The position numbers were made by a program, and so were the translations under genes. A DNA stretch of 64,000 bases, from contig NZ_QPKF01000001.1 in the NCBI RefSeq assembly GCF_003339585.1, forward strand, positions 1,302,001 through 1,366,000, read 5' to 3'. Each line of letters opens with the position of its first letter. Positions within the stretch are counted from its first letter, which is position 1. Source of the stretch: Exiguobacterium sp. RIT594. Lineage in GTDB: Bacteria; Bacillota; Bacilli; Exiguobacteriales; Exiguobacteriaceae. The notes beneath the pieces were generated by a model. It was not told the DNA's origin. It worked only from the letters and a program-made list of their open reading frames with translations, and ran no database searches. Of the stretch, positions 15,432 through 23,938 are shown piece by piece.

Positions 15432-16556
15432 CTATTTTGAAAAATTCAGATCATATAGCTCGCGTCCCGGAATCGGATCACTCAGGCTGGTCCAATCCGT
15501 TTCGTCCTCTTGAACGAGGCAGGTGTCGAACTCCGCTTCAAGTGTTACCTGATCGAAACCAATCCCGATCAAGACCAACTCCGTCCGGCGATCTGCAACC
15601 GACTCGAAGCGTCCGGCGTATTCCATATTCGAAGCATATCCCGCCTGATGGAACAGCAAGGCGATTTCCGGGCGCGTCGCAAGATAGACAAAGCCCTTCG
15701 CACGAACGATTTCTTCCGGCCAGGCTTCAATCAGTGCCATCAACCGTTCCGGATGAAACGGGACATCGCGCTTGTAGACGAACGAGCTGATCCCGTATTC
15801 TTCCGTCTCCGGAACATGGTCCTCCGCGTTCAGCTCACGGATCCAGCCGGCACTTGCTGCCGCCTGTTCGAAGTCAAACAGATCAACGTCAAGAATCTCA
15901 GCCGGATCGACTTGCCCGTGGGTCGTCTCAATCAGTTTGGCGATCGGATTGAGCGCCTTTAAGTAGCTTGTGACATCATGTTTTTCCGACTCGGTCAACC
16001 GGTCGATCTTGTTCAGCAAAATGATATCCGCGAACTCGACCTGATCGACGAGGAGATCGACGACTTCCCGGACATCCGTCTCGTCCACCGCCTGTTGCCG
16101 CTCAATCAACGATTCACCGGACTCAAAGTCTTTCAGGAAACGATAGCCGTCGATGACCGTCACCATCGCATTGATTTTCGTCGTCTCCGTCAAATCAATC
16201 CGACTGTCTTCGTCAAGATATGTAAATGTCTGGGCGACGGGAATCGGTTCCGAAATTCCGCTCGATTCGATGACGATGCCATCGATATCGCCTTGATCAA
16301 CGAGGCGCCGGACTTCGAGTAATAAGTCGTCCCGCAGCGTACAGCAGATGCAACCGTTCGATAGCGTCACGAATGATTCTTCCGTCCGTGAAAAGCCGCC
16401 TTGTTCAATCAAAACGGCATCGATATTGACTTCACTCATATCGTTGACGATGATAGCAAGCTTGCGTCCTTGCCGGTTGTTCAACAGATGATTTAATACA
16501 GTTGTCTTGCCGGCACCTAGATAGCCGGACAAGACGGTGATCGGAATCGGATTCAT
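15432..16556 (-). CDS. yciC: Zinc-responsive CobW/COG0523 GTPase, YciC (ZagA) type
   Basis: A cytoplasmic GTP-dependent metal chaperone of the COG0523 family, thought to supply zinc to key enzymes during zinc starvation. Visible parts are the Walker A GYLGAGKTT (11-19), the metal site GCICC (Cys69, Cys71, Cys72), the GTPase motif NKID and a C-terminal CobW_C domain. The segment GWIRELNAEDHVPETEEYGISS is close to what I recall of B. subtilis YciC, but this protein is about 20 residues shorter. Upstream are a good promoter and two Zur-like boxes, as for yciC in Bacillus, which strongly supports the assignment. AAGGAG precedes the ATG at 16556. Monocistronic. Confidence 0.9.
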   Translation of the reverse strand: MNPIPITVLSGYLGAGKTTVLNHLLNNRQGRKLAIIVNDMSEVNIDAVLIEQGGFSRTEESFVTLSNGCICCTLRDDLLLEVRRLVDQGDIDGIVIESSGISEPIPVAQTFTYLDEDSRIDLTETTKINAMVTVIDGYRFLKDFESGESLIERQQAVDETDVREVVDLLVDQVEFADIILLNKIDRLTESEKHDVTSYLKALNPIAKLIETTHGQVDPAEILDVDLFDFEQAAASAGWIRELNAEDHVPETEEYGISSFVYKRDVPFHPERLMALIEAWPEEIVRAKGFVYLATRPEIALLFHQAGYASNMEYAGRFESVADRRTELVLIGIGFDQVTLEAEFDTCLVQEDETDWTSLSDPIPGRELYDLNFSK

Positions 16557-16575
16557 ATACAGTCTCCTTTTTAAA

Positions 16576-16590
16576 TCGGAATCATTACGT
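16576..16590. promoter_or_regulatory. Zur box 1 (yciC)
   Basis: TCGGAATCATTACGT differs from the Bacillus Zur core TCGTAATNATTACGA at two positions. It lies between the -10 and the ribosome site of yciC. Confidence 0.65.
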
Positions 16591-16595
16591 TTTAA

Positions 16596-16624
16596 ATAGT
16601 AATCGTTCCGGTTTAGCCTGTCAA
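16596..16624 (-). promoter_or_regulatory. Promoter of yciC
   Basis: On the minus strand TTGACA (16619-16624), 17 bp, TACTAT (16596-16601): a near-consensus sigma-A promoter overlapped by the Zur boxes. Confidence 0.75.
16597..16611. promoter_or_regulatory. Zur box 2, imperfect (yciC)
   Basis: TAGTAATCGTTCCGG is a weaker copy (four mismatches) that overlaps the -10 and part of the spacer. Two tandem boxes one helical turn multiple apart (21 bp) resemble the yciC control region of Bacillus. Confidence 0.45.
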
Positions 16625-16645
16625 CTGCTGTTTTACACCATTAAA

Positions 16646-16691
16646 AAATTCCCGTTTCCATGACAATCCTCAAGGCGTCATGGAAACGGGA
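16646..16691 (-). terminator. Terminator of the grpB-dinB-hydrolase operon
   Basis: 15-bp perfect stem (16650-16664 with 16677-16691) and a 12-base loop, followed on the minus strand by a T run. Confidence 0.93.
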
Positions 16692-16705
16692 TCCAGGAAT
16701 CAGAC

Positions 16706-17575
16706 TTATTTAAAAAAGGCGTTGCGGATCAAGCGGACGATTGTTGTCGCGGCCTCTTCCGAAAAACCGGCAATCGTATAATGATTCGTGTCCGGAATGA
16801 CGTGAAATTCCGCGTCCGGCAAACTCGCAGCAAACCGTTCATGCGCCGCATTGATCCGCTTCGTCAGTTCCGGGTTCAGCCAGTTCTCGGGCATTCCGCC
16901 GGCCCAGTCCGATGCGGATAACACGAGGACCGGCGGCGTGATATGCTCGACGACTTCCAAGACGTGCTGGTTATTCGCTTCGACTGCCTGCCACTCATCC
17001 AGCGTCCCCCGCCAGTGGTTTTTCCGTGCCATGTTCCGCCACATCGGAATGCGGTCGGCTTCCGGCAGACTCGTAAACATCCGCGCGCCGAGATCATCCG
17101 GAATCAGCCAGGCGAGTGGCCGGACATGACTCAAAACATACAAAAAGCGGTTCCATTCCTCCTGCGTCCGTTCGTACCAGTTCGGCAGTTCGGCATCGAC
17201 TTCCGGATGCGACGGGTCGAGCAGAACGATTCCTGCCGTCTCGTCCGGACGGCGGCGTCCGAGTTCAAGCGAGATGTAGGCGCCGAGTGAATGCCCGATG
17301 AAGACGAACGGTCCTTTAATCCCAAGCAATGCGAGGACCCGTTCCAGTTCGTCCGCTTGTTGCGTAAACAGGCGTTTCGTTTTACCACGGGTCGACTTGC
17401 CGTACCCGAGCCGGGAGTATTCAAAGACCCGTCCCTGTTTCAGAAGTTCCCCGCGGAGCCAGCCCCATTGGTAATGACTCGACATCATTCCGTGATCAAG
17501 AATGAATGTCACATTGCCCGTCCCCGTCAAACGTGTATCAAAGCGGCCGTCTGCTGTATCGACAATCCGTTCCAT
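16706..17575 (-). CDS. Alpha/beta-fold hydrolase
   Basis: A 289-residue alpha/beta hydrolase without signal peptide. The nucleophile elbow is GHSLG (Ser96), the acid is probably Asp223 (ASDW) or Asp120, and the base is His265 (DTNHYT). The lid region (about 130-200) is rich in Trp and Arg. The substrate cannot be predicted. The ATG at 17575 is chosen because GGAGAGG lies at good spacing; longer in-frame starts have none. It begins 13 bp after the stop of the DinB-like gene and is the last gene of a three-gene operon closed by a strong terminator. Confidence 0.88.
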   Translation of the reverse strand: MERIVDTADGRFDTRLTGTGNVTFILDHGMMSSHYQWGWLRGELLKQGRVFEYSRLGYGKSTRGKTKRLFTQQADELERVLALLGIKGPFVFIGHSLGAYISLELGRRRPDETAGIVLLDPSHPEVDAELPNWYERTQEEWNRFLYVLSHVRPLAWLIPDDLGARMFTSLPEADRIPMWRNMARKNHWRGTLDEWQAVEANNQHVLEVVEHITPPVLVLSASDWAGGMPENWLNPELTKRINAAHERFAASLPDAEFHVIPDTNHYTIAGFSEEAATTIVRLIRNAFFK

Positions 17576-17588
17576 TATAAATCCTCTC

Positions 17589-18035
17589 CTATTCAAACAA
17601 ATCCAGCTTGATGTCATACCCAAGCAGGTTCAAGTAATCAAATAACTGTGACCGGTGGTGGTACAAATGGACAGCTGCTTCCAGCAGCCAACCGGTCGTG
17701 CTGTCGGTGACGCCCCAGTAGGTCGTCTCCGTCGAAAAATCGGCCATAAGCCGATCTTGATAATACTGCCACGACTGGTCCAGCCGGTCGACAAGTTGCT
17801 CCGGCAGCACCGGAACGGTATAGAACTGTGCCATCTCGTCCGCCGTCGCCCCTGTTGCAATCCGCAGATCGGCTTCGAGCAACACAGCGAGATGAACCGC
17901 CACTTCATAGACGGACCGTTTGCCGGAAATCGGACGTTTGTCCCAATCCTCCGGCTGAATCAGCCGGATCAGCTCGCGTGTCGTCCGGACGCCGACACCA
18001 ACATGCCGGTCAAGTGCCTGTTGCCAGTCAGTCAT
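17589..18035 (-). CDS. DinB/YfiT-like putative metalloenzyme
   Basis: A 148-residue four-helix-bundle protein of the DinB/YfiT type. The three conserved metal-binding histidines appear as His48 (VHLAVLLE), His123 and His127 (HLYHHRSQ). Proteins of this family include thiol transferases and are often stress-related; the reaction here is unknown. The ATG at 18035 lies inside the end of the upstream grpB-like gene (8-bp overlap), so translation is probably coupled. Middle gene of the grpB-dinB-hydrolase operon. Confidence 0.8.
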   Translation of the reverse strand: MTDWQQALDRHVGVGVRTTRELIRLIQPEDWDKRPISGKRSVYEVAVHLAVLLEADLRIATGATADEMAQFYTVPVLPEQLVDRLDQSWQYYQDRLMADFSTETTYWGVTDSTTGWLLEAAVHLYHHRSQLFDYLNLLGYDIKLDLFE

Positions 18036-18543
18036 GCGACCACCAGGCCAGTGCCCGCTGCTCCATCGCTTTGACGAAGCTGTCCTTGCCGGCAATGTAG
18101 GCACTGATGTCTTCCGGAAACTGACGTGCCAGTTGCTCTTTGATCGTACTGTACGCTTCGACTTCCTGCGGATGCTCCCGCAAGTAGTCCCGAAAGACGA
18201 CGTGACGTATGACTTCCGGGTTGCCGCTTGCATAAAGATGAATGTGATGCGTCCGCGCGTCTCCGCCTTTCCGGTAATAACGGCGCCCGGGCATCCCGAA
18301 CTCTCCCTTCGCTTCATAGCCGATCTGTTCCATCGCCGCGTCAAACGCTTCAATCCCGTCGAGTGAATCGACGACCGGCAGAATATCGAGAATCGGTTTT
18401 GCCGATAGTCCCGGGACCGCTGTACTGCCGATGTGATGAACCGCCAGCAGACGGTCGCCGAAAATCTTCTCCAACTGCTCTTTTGCCTCTTGAAACGCCT
18501 CCGGCCACGACGCTTGATATGGTGTGACGATGACTTGCCGCAT
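18028..18543 (-). CDS. GrpB family (UPF0157) nucleotidyltransferase-fold protein
   Basis: A 171-residue GrpB-type protein with the nucleotidyltransferase signature HHIGSTAVPG (36-45), followed by KPILDI with Lys49 and Asp53, and HHIHLY further on. Members bind or transfer nucleotides, and some act in cofactor pathways, but most are uncharacterised. The ATG at 18543 is preceded by GGGGAGAGG. It is the first gene of a three-gene operon with a DinB-like protein and a hydrolase, a combination often seen in Bacillus-type stress or detoxification gene sets. Confidence 0.85.
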   Translation of the reverse strand: MRQVIVTPYQASWPEAFQEAKEQLEKIFGDRLLAVHHIGSTAVPGLSAKPILDILPVVDSLDGIEAFDAAMEQIGYEAKGEFGMPGRRYYRKGGDARTHHIHLYASGNPEVIRHVVFRDYLREHPQEVEAYSTIKEQLARQFPEDISAYIAGKDSFVKAMEQRALAWWSHD

Positions 18544-18585
18544 GGTACCCTCTCCCCTCGTATGTAGTATGCCAGTTTTTTCGTC

Positions 18586-18621
18586 AAAACCAAAACGACT
18601 CCTCAGACGAGAAGCCGTTTT
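18586..18621 (-). terminator. Terminator of the nucleotidase gene
   Basis: Stem AAAACG..CTC/GAG..CGTTTT, followed on the minus strand by GGTTTT. It lies within 10 bp of the stop. Confidence 0.6.
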
Positions 18622-18627
18622 CCTGCA

Positions 18628-21345
18628 TTATTTTTTCGTGATGAAGTAACGGGACTGATCGAGACGGTCCGATGCTGTATAGATGTTCATCTTGTATGAA
18701 CCTGTCGCAAGACCGGTCCGCATCTTCAGGACGTAGTTGCCGTGGTTATCCGCAACGTCTTGCGCAATCAGCTTGTAGCCGCTGCTTGTTTTTTCGAACA
18801 GGCGGACGATTTGACGTTTTTCGACTTTGCCCGTTAAAGTCTTTTTACCTGCCCATTTTTTGACCGGGTACGTGTTTTTGATCGTGAACGACGCTTTTTT
18901 CGTAATCTTGTTTGAGATATCCGTCGATTTGACCGTGTACGTCCCTGTCATTAAACCGTTTTTGACCGGAATCTTGAAGCCGCTTGCCGTCGTCTTCGCT
19001 TTCGCGATTTTCGTCGAGCCTTTATACAGCGTGACATCAAGCCCTTCCGTTGCTTTTCCTGTTAAGACCGTCGAACCGTAGACGGCTGATTTCTTGTCGA
19101 TGGCCGGTGTCGCAACGACGCCTGTCCCGACTGTCACTGTCGTTTCTTTTTTCATGAAACCGAGTTCCGAGACGACCGTCAACTTGTCACGCAGTTTGAC
19201 CGGACGAACCGTCACGGCATACTTGCCGGTTTCGTCGGCTGTCGCCGTACCGAGTACCGCCGTACCGCGTTTGACTGTGACTTTTGCTCCGGCGACGGCT
19301 GTTCCCGTGACGAGTTTCGCTCCCGGTTTGACAGCGCTGACGCTGACGTTAAAGTCTTTCATCGGGACGTCGAGTTTAAACTTCAGGAACGTACCGGTCT
19401 CACCGGCGCGTTTAACGCCCGTGTTCGTGATGCCTTCGTAACGTTTCGTGTAGTCCGCTGCGGCTTCGGCTGAATCAAAATCAACCGTGATCGGTTTGCT
19501 GGCGACGAGTGACCAGTTGTTGTCCGCTTGATAATCAACCGGTTGTTTTGCTTTGATGAAGTCCGAGATGACGTTGCGTGTTTCGTAAGCTGATTTGTAG
19601 ACGATCTTCTTTCCTTGACCAAGGCCCGGGAAAGTCGCACTGCCGGCACGATAGTTGTTTGTTGCGACGAGGAACTCCTGATCGTCCTTGATTTCCTTGC
19701 CTTGGTACTTGATGTTTTGAACGCGGCTTGCGTCTTCCTTGACGACCACCCCGTTATAGTCAAACTTCGCCGGTTTCGTGATGTCGATATCGTATGTCAA
19801 ACCGTCCAAAATATCGAAGTTGTAGCTGCGGAACTCTTTGTTCAGCAAATCCGTCTTCGCATCCGTCACTTCATTGAATTGACCGGCTGACATCTCGAGC
19901 CAGTTTTTCACGTCGGCTCCTGTCACTTTGACGACTTCGAGTGTGTTCGGATAAACGTACAGATCAGCGACGTTTTTCAACGCGATCGGTCCTTTTTTGA
20001 TCAACGTGTAGTCTGACGCGTTCACTTGATTGCGGCCGCCGGTTTTAAACGGTGCACCGGCAGACAAGAGCGGTAAGTCTTTATATTGGGCGAGATCGGC
20101 ATTTTCTTTCAGTTGTTTCTCGACGTACCATTTTTGCGCGTTCGTGACGAACTGGACGGAATCGTCATCTTGAACGAGCGCAAAGAAGCTTTGGATATCA
20201 TCATTGATTGTTCCGACTTGTTGGCGGATGTAAGCGAGTGTGCCTTCATGTGCTTTTTCGATCAATTTGACGGCACCGGCATCAGCCGCCGTATCTTTTG
20301 TGACGTCTGCCAGTTTTGAGCCGGCTGTATCGACGACCCATTTCTCGCCGTCCTGCTTCAATTGCAAGTCAATCACGCCGACGTTTTTCCCTTGTGTGTT
20401 GGCCATGACAACCGGTTTGCCGTTGATGAGACCGTTTGCTGCGTCGACGTTCGGTAAGTTATTGAACGCTGATGTCTTGTCCGGGAATTTTCCGTGCTGG
20501 TGACCGGTCATCAAGACATCGATGTCCGCGATTTTTGTCAACGCGTACCCGACATTTTCATCGCCGTCTTTTTGATCCGCTGTATCACCGATTCCTGTGT
20601 GCGCGAGTGCGACGACGACGTCTGCACCGGCATCTTTTAATTTCTTCGCCGTTGCTTTAGCGACCGGTACGATATCTTCCGCTGTCACTTTTCCTGTCAG
20701 GTTTCCGGCATCCCACGCCATGATTTGTGGAGTGACGACACCAAAGACACCGACTTTGACCGTTTTCATCTGACCGTTTTGGTCTTTGACTTGGCGTTCG
20801 ATGATTTGATAATCTTTCCCGTCCGTGTTGAATTCGGAAACGATCGGTTTTTTCGTAACGGCATCGAGCACATTCGAGTTCACGAACTTGATTTCACCGC
20901 TTGATGCTTTCATCGCTGACTTCAGGAAGTCGAGTCCGAAGTTAAACTCGTGGTTGCCGAGTGTCACGGCGTCATAACCGATGTATTCCATCAGTTCGTA
21001 CATCGGGTGTTTCCCTTTGTTGCCTTTGTCGTACTGATTTTTGACGTAATCGCCAAACGGTGTCCCTTGTAATGTATCCCCGTTGTCGAATACGAAGCTG
21101 TTGGCTTCGCCGACGACGTTTTGTTCCTGCTTAATCACGGTTGCCGCTTTGACAAGACCGATTGTCTCATCTTGCACATCCTTGAAGTAATCGTAGTTCA
21201 TTGAGTTTGTATGTAAATCAGTAGTCTCTAAAAAACGAAGTTTGACGACGCTGTTATCGGCGGCGAGTGTCTTGACTTGAATGACGGGCGCAAGCATCGG
21301 TGCGATCAACGTGCTGGCAATGACGATTTTCGTGATTTTTTTCAT
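18628..21345 (-). CDS. Secreted 2',3'-cyclic-nucleotide phosphodiesterase/3'-nucleotidase (YfkN/CpdB-like)
   Basis: A 905-residue exported enzyme expected to strip phosphate from external nucleotides. A signal peptide spans about 1-29. The calcineurin-like metallophosphatase domain shows TTDLHTN (Asp43, His45), DNGDTLQG (Asp87), GNHEF (Asn131, His132) and GHQH. The 5'-nucleotidase C-terminal substrate domain follows (about 370-630). The last ~270 residues are several Ig-like beta-sandwich repeats (VTVKRGTAVLG.., VTLYKGSTKI..). No LPXTG sorting motif is present, so surface attachment, if any, uses another mechanism. The ATG at 21345 has GGGGG seven bases before it; an in-frame start 11 codons earlier has no ribosome site. 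B. subtilis YfkN is longer and carries two enzyme halves. Confidence 0.92.
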   Translation of the reverse strand: MKKITKIVIASTLIAPMLAPVIQVKTLAADNSVVKLRFLETTDLHTNSMNYDYFKDVQDETIGLVKAATVIKQEQNVVGEANSFVFDNGDTLQGTPFGDYVKNQYDKGNKGKHPMYELMEYIGYDAVTLGNHEFNFGLDFLKSAMKASSGEIKFVNSNVLDAVTKKPIVSEFNTDGKDYQIIERQVKDQNGQMKTVKVGVFGVVTPQIMAWDAGNLTGKVTAEDIVPVAKATAKKLKDAGADVVVALAHTGIGDTADQKDGDENVGYALTKIADIDVLMTGHQHGKFPDKTSAFNNLPNVDAANGLINGKPVVMANTQGKNVGVIDLQLKQDGEKWVVDTAGSKLADVTKDTAADAGAVKLIEKAHEGTLAYIRQQVGTINDDIQSFFALVQDDDSVQFVTNAQKWYVEKQLKENADLAQYKDLPLLSAGAPFKTGGRNQVNASDYTLIKKGPIALKNVADLYVYPNTLEVVKVTGADVKNWLEMSAGQFNEVTDAKTDLLNKEFRSYNFDILDGLTYDIDITKPAKFDYNGVVVKEDASRVQNIKYQGKEIKDDQEFLVATNNYRAGSATFPGLGQGKKIVYKSAYETRNVISDFIKAKQPVDYQADNNWSLVASKPITVDFDSAEAAADYTKRYEGITNTGVKRAGETGTFLKFKLDVPMKDFNVSVSAVKPGAKLVTGTAVAGAKVTVKRGTAVLGTATADETGKYAVTVRPVKLRDKLTVVSELGFMKKETTVTVGTGVVATPAIDKKSAVYGSTVLTGKATEGLDVTLYKGSTKIAKAKTTASGFKIPVKNGLMTGTYTVKSTDISNKITKKASFTIKNTYPVKKWAGKKTLTGKVEKRQIVRLFEKTSSGYKLIAQDVADNHGNYVLKMRTGLATGSYKMNIYTASDRLDQSRYFITKK

Positions 21346-21504
21346 CTGATTTCCCCCTAAGTATAAATGACTGCTCAACTAATTTAACACGCTTTCATTG
21401 TAGCTTATAGCTTCTTTGAATAGGTCGGACATCCGTCTTATTTAACCTGCTTAACTAATTCCAAATACTGGCTTAATAATCTTCAAATGAACTTTACATG
21501 CCAA

Positions 21505-21542
21505 AGAAAAAGCGCCGGTCTGCCCTTTCAGGCCAACCGGCG
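21505..21542 (-). terminator. Terminator of the 464-aa membrane protein gene
   Basis: Stem CGCCGGT..GCC/GGC..ACCGGCG, followed on the minus strand by CTTTTTC. Confidence 0.8.
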
Positions 21543-21549
21543 TCCTCGA

Positions 21550-22944
21550 CTATACAGTTGGTTTTCGTTTAATGACAAATCCGATCAATCCGGCAATCAA
21601 TGCCATCCCCGCAGCATAGAGCGGTGTCAGTCCGGTCGGTTGCTGTGAAAATTGCAGTAACGCTTCATTGCGCCAGGCAACGGTAAAGTCTGCCGTCGTC
21701 GCTTGTGCGACAAGGAAACTTATGACTCCGACGAGAACCGCAAAAACAATCGGATCAAGGACGCTCTTGAAGGACCGGATACCGGCGAGCAGATACAGAA
21801 TAAACGGAATCAGAATCAAGATCCAGTACGCACTTTCCGAGTTGACCGGCTCCGGCGTGACTCCGGCCGATTCGGCATCAAGCGCTTGAATCGTCTGCCG
21901 GGCGATACCGTAATCAATCGGTTCAAGATTTAACCGGGTATCGGATAAATCAGGACGTTCCCCGCCGAGAATCGTCAACAGTTGTTCTGTCACCCGATCG
22001 GTGTCGACTTCTGCCAAAACATCTTCAATCGATTGATTTAATTGACCGGTTGAAGTTTCCCCGTTCAGCATCGTCACCGGTATATCGACGTCCGCACCGA
22101 GTACATTCGCCTTATAGGTGATCTGTCCACCATGCAACAAATCATACATCCCGCCGCTGCCGGCATCAAGACTGGCGACGGTCAATGCTGTCCGAAGAGC
22201 CGAATCCCCGTCATACTGCGTTTCATCGGTCACGACGAGATACAGCTGGAGACAGCTCGCAAACATTAAGACGAGCAGGCTTCCCCGTGCGGCTGCCGAC
22301 AACCCGGACAACCCTTGCGGATACAGGGCCAGATAACTTAACGCAATCACGATGCCGAGCGCAAGCAACCCTTGGCTCAACACACCGTCCTGGAAGGATA
22401 AAAAGGGAATCGAATCACTGCGCTGAACGAGCATGAACCAACCGATCCACGCCGTTATCAAAAAACTGACGGACCGGACTGTCCAGCCGAGCCGGTTGGC
22501 TTTGATCCGCATCATTAAAAAGAGAATAAAAACAAAAACGATCCCAAATACCGACAGCAACAGGGAACCATACGTCACGTCAAACGTCAGCGGTGATAGA
22601 ACCTGGTTCACATCGATTCCGAAGATCGACAGGACATCACCGGCCGAACTTGCACCAATTACTTGGTTGATGATCGCTTCCCGGACAGCAGCCGGCATCG
22701 TCACGTCGAGTCCGCCGATAAACAGAAGCATCAGTGTGACCGTCACGTCACTGCTTCCCCAGGTAACGTCCGCGTCCTGCATTTGCGCGACGAGTGACTG
22801 ATAATCACTGGAAGACTCGATTTGTCCGGTTACGACTGTCATCAGGCCATATAACACGGCAAAGAAAATGAGACCAAACCCGATTCCGAACACAAAATCC
22901 ATAATCGAGAAACGCCTGTTGCGCCGCTCTTGTCGTTGCTCCAT
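21550..22944 (-). CDS. Multi-pass membrane protein of unknown function, 464 aa
   Basis: I do not recognise the family. The protein has a basic cytoplasmic start, a membrane helix near 17-38, an extracytoplasmic loop, then helices near 65-80, 125-145, 160-175, 190-215, 220-240, a large hydrophilic extracytoplasmic domain (about 245-370) and three C-terminal helices (about 375-395, 400-420, 440-460). The ATG at 22944 follows GGAGGG at seven bases; a TTG two codons earlier is less well placed. Monocistronic with its own terminator. A transport or envelope role is possible but nothing in the sequence decides it. Confidence 0.8.
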   Translation of the reverse strand: MEQRQERRNRRFSIMDFVFGIGFGLIFFAVLYGLMTVVTGQIESSSDYQSLVAQMQDADVTWGSSDVTVTLMLLFIGGLDVTMPAAVREAIINQVIGASSAGDVLSIFGIDVNQVLSPLTFDVTYGSLLLSVFGIVFVFILFLMMRIKANRLGWTVRSVSFLITAWIGWFMLVQRSDSIPFLSFQDGVLSQGLLALGIVIALSYLALYPQGLSGLSAAARGSLLVLMFASCLQLYLVVTDETQYDGDSALRTALTVASLDAGSGGMYDLLHGGQITYKANVLGADVDIPVTMLNGETSTGQLNQSIEDVLAEVDTDRVTEQLLTILGGERPDLSDTRLNLEPIDYGIARQTIQALDAESAGVTPEPVNSESAYWILILIPFILYLLAGIRSFKSVLDPIVFAVLVGVISFLVAQATTADFTVAWRNEALLQFSQQPTGLTPLYAAGMALIAGLIGFVIKRKPTV

Positions 22945-23266
22945 CGTCAATCCCTCCTTTTCCTTTGTTTGATTATTCCTGTTCTATGCCGTTCAGAAAC
23001 GCCAACCGCCTAATTTCAATGACTTCTGGTCGTTTCTGTACGATATACTCTAATTATAACCAAATCTGTATGGAAGAGGGATTTTGCTTTCATGAGGAGG
23101 AACGACGTGTCACGAAGAGAAGAGCATTCAATACTTAGATGTTCACGCCGGATACTGGTGGAGGCTTCGAGTAGCTCGTACTTTCTTTCAACAAAGGGAT
23201 CGATTATCTGATTGTTGCGCAAGGGGCGATGTATTGGGACTGGTTTCGTTAATACGGTTTAACGAA
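22945..23266. other. Intergenic region with a possible gene remnant
   Basis: No intact gene is convincing. It must contain the promoter of the minus-strand membrane-protein gene. On the plus strand a frame from 23139 to 23252 is broken by one TAG at 23172-23174, and its end (GIDYLIVAQGAMYWDWF) looks protein-like, so this may be the tail of a decayed gene. Confidence 0.35.
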
Positions 23267-23821
23267 TCAATCTGTTTTGGTAATACGCGGTTTAAAGAGG
23301 AGAAATAACAGAATTCCCGCAAACTTTCGCAACAACTGATAAAATTCATGTGTTTCTACCGCTGCTCCATGCAACAACACTTCGTATTTTGCCCATCGGT
23401 CTTCGTACACCAGCCCGGAATCCCGATAGCCGTTCCGCACATAGAATTTTTTCCGTGTCACCCGTTGTTGATAATTGTCAGCACTCTCATCCAGATTCTC
23501 AATGTTTAATAGTATCCGATTTCCCGGCCGGTGTTCTTCAATCTTCTTTAAGAGTTGACTGCCGTAGCCGCTGGATCTTGCCTGACCGTCAACAGCCACA
23601 TATAACACATACGTTAAATCTTGATGCGTGATCAGATAGGTAAAACCAACAAAAATATTTTGATCATACAGCGCCCAAAAATCCACAGAGCGCTTGTTGG
23701 CTTTTCTTAACAACATGTTCATTGGCATCCGTTCATGATCCGGGAATGCTTCCAGGTATAATTGAGTTACCCGGTCGATATCCCGATGGCCTTTCTTCAA
23801 GTGTTCTATTTCCAAAAACAT
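23267..23821 (-). CDS. GNAT-family N-acetyltransferase
   Basis: A 184-residue acetyl-CoA-dependent acetyltransferase. The N-terminal half has the family's first helices and strands (LYLEAFPDHERMP), and the acetyl-CoA loop region reads QARSSGYGSQLL (motif A, R/Q-x-x-G-x-G/A) after the strand VLYVAVDG. The C-terminal end is hydrophobic and basic (LRKFAGILLFLLFKPR), which may tether it to the membrane. The acceptor is unknown. The ATG at 23821 has AAGGAG eight bases upstream; a GTG two codons earlier is too close. No partner gene is close on the same strand. Confidence 0.82.
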   Translation of the reverse strand: MFLEIEHLKKGHRDIDRVTQLYLEAFPDHERMPMNMLLRKANKRSVDFWALYDQNIFVGFTYLITHQDLTYVLYVAVDGQARSSGYGSQLLKKIEEHRPGNRILLNIENLDESADNYQQRVTRKKFYVRNGYRDSGLVYEDRWAKYEVLLHGAAVETHEFYQLLRKFAGILLFLLFKPRITKTD

Positions 23822-23938
23822 GTTCACTACTCCTTTTTAAAAAATAAACTCGATCCGGTCGAAGGACCAAAGTCTTCTCCGACCACATCAAGTTTTTTTA
23901 AAGTTATTGTTTTGCAAGAGGTGCATCCTATGTCGCAT

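Noticed and set aside
21379-21504. PhoP boxes (TTAAC repeats) upstream of the secreted nucleotidase
   Set aside because: Several TTAAC-like hexamers are present, but their spacing does not give the regular 11-bp period of PhoP sites.
23016-23222. 68-codon frame on the minus strand
   Set aside because: No ribosome site, no recognisable sequence, and it overlaps the presumed remnant on the other strand.
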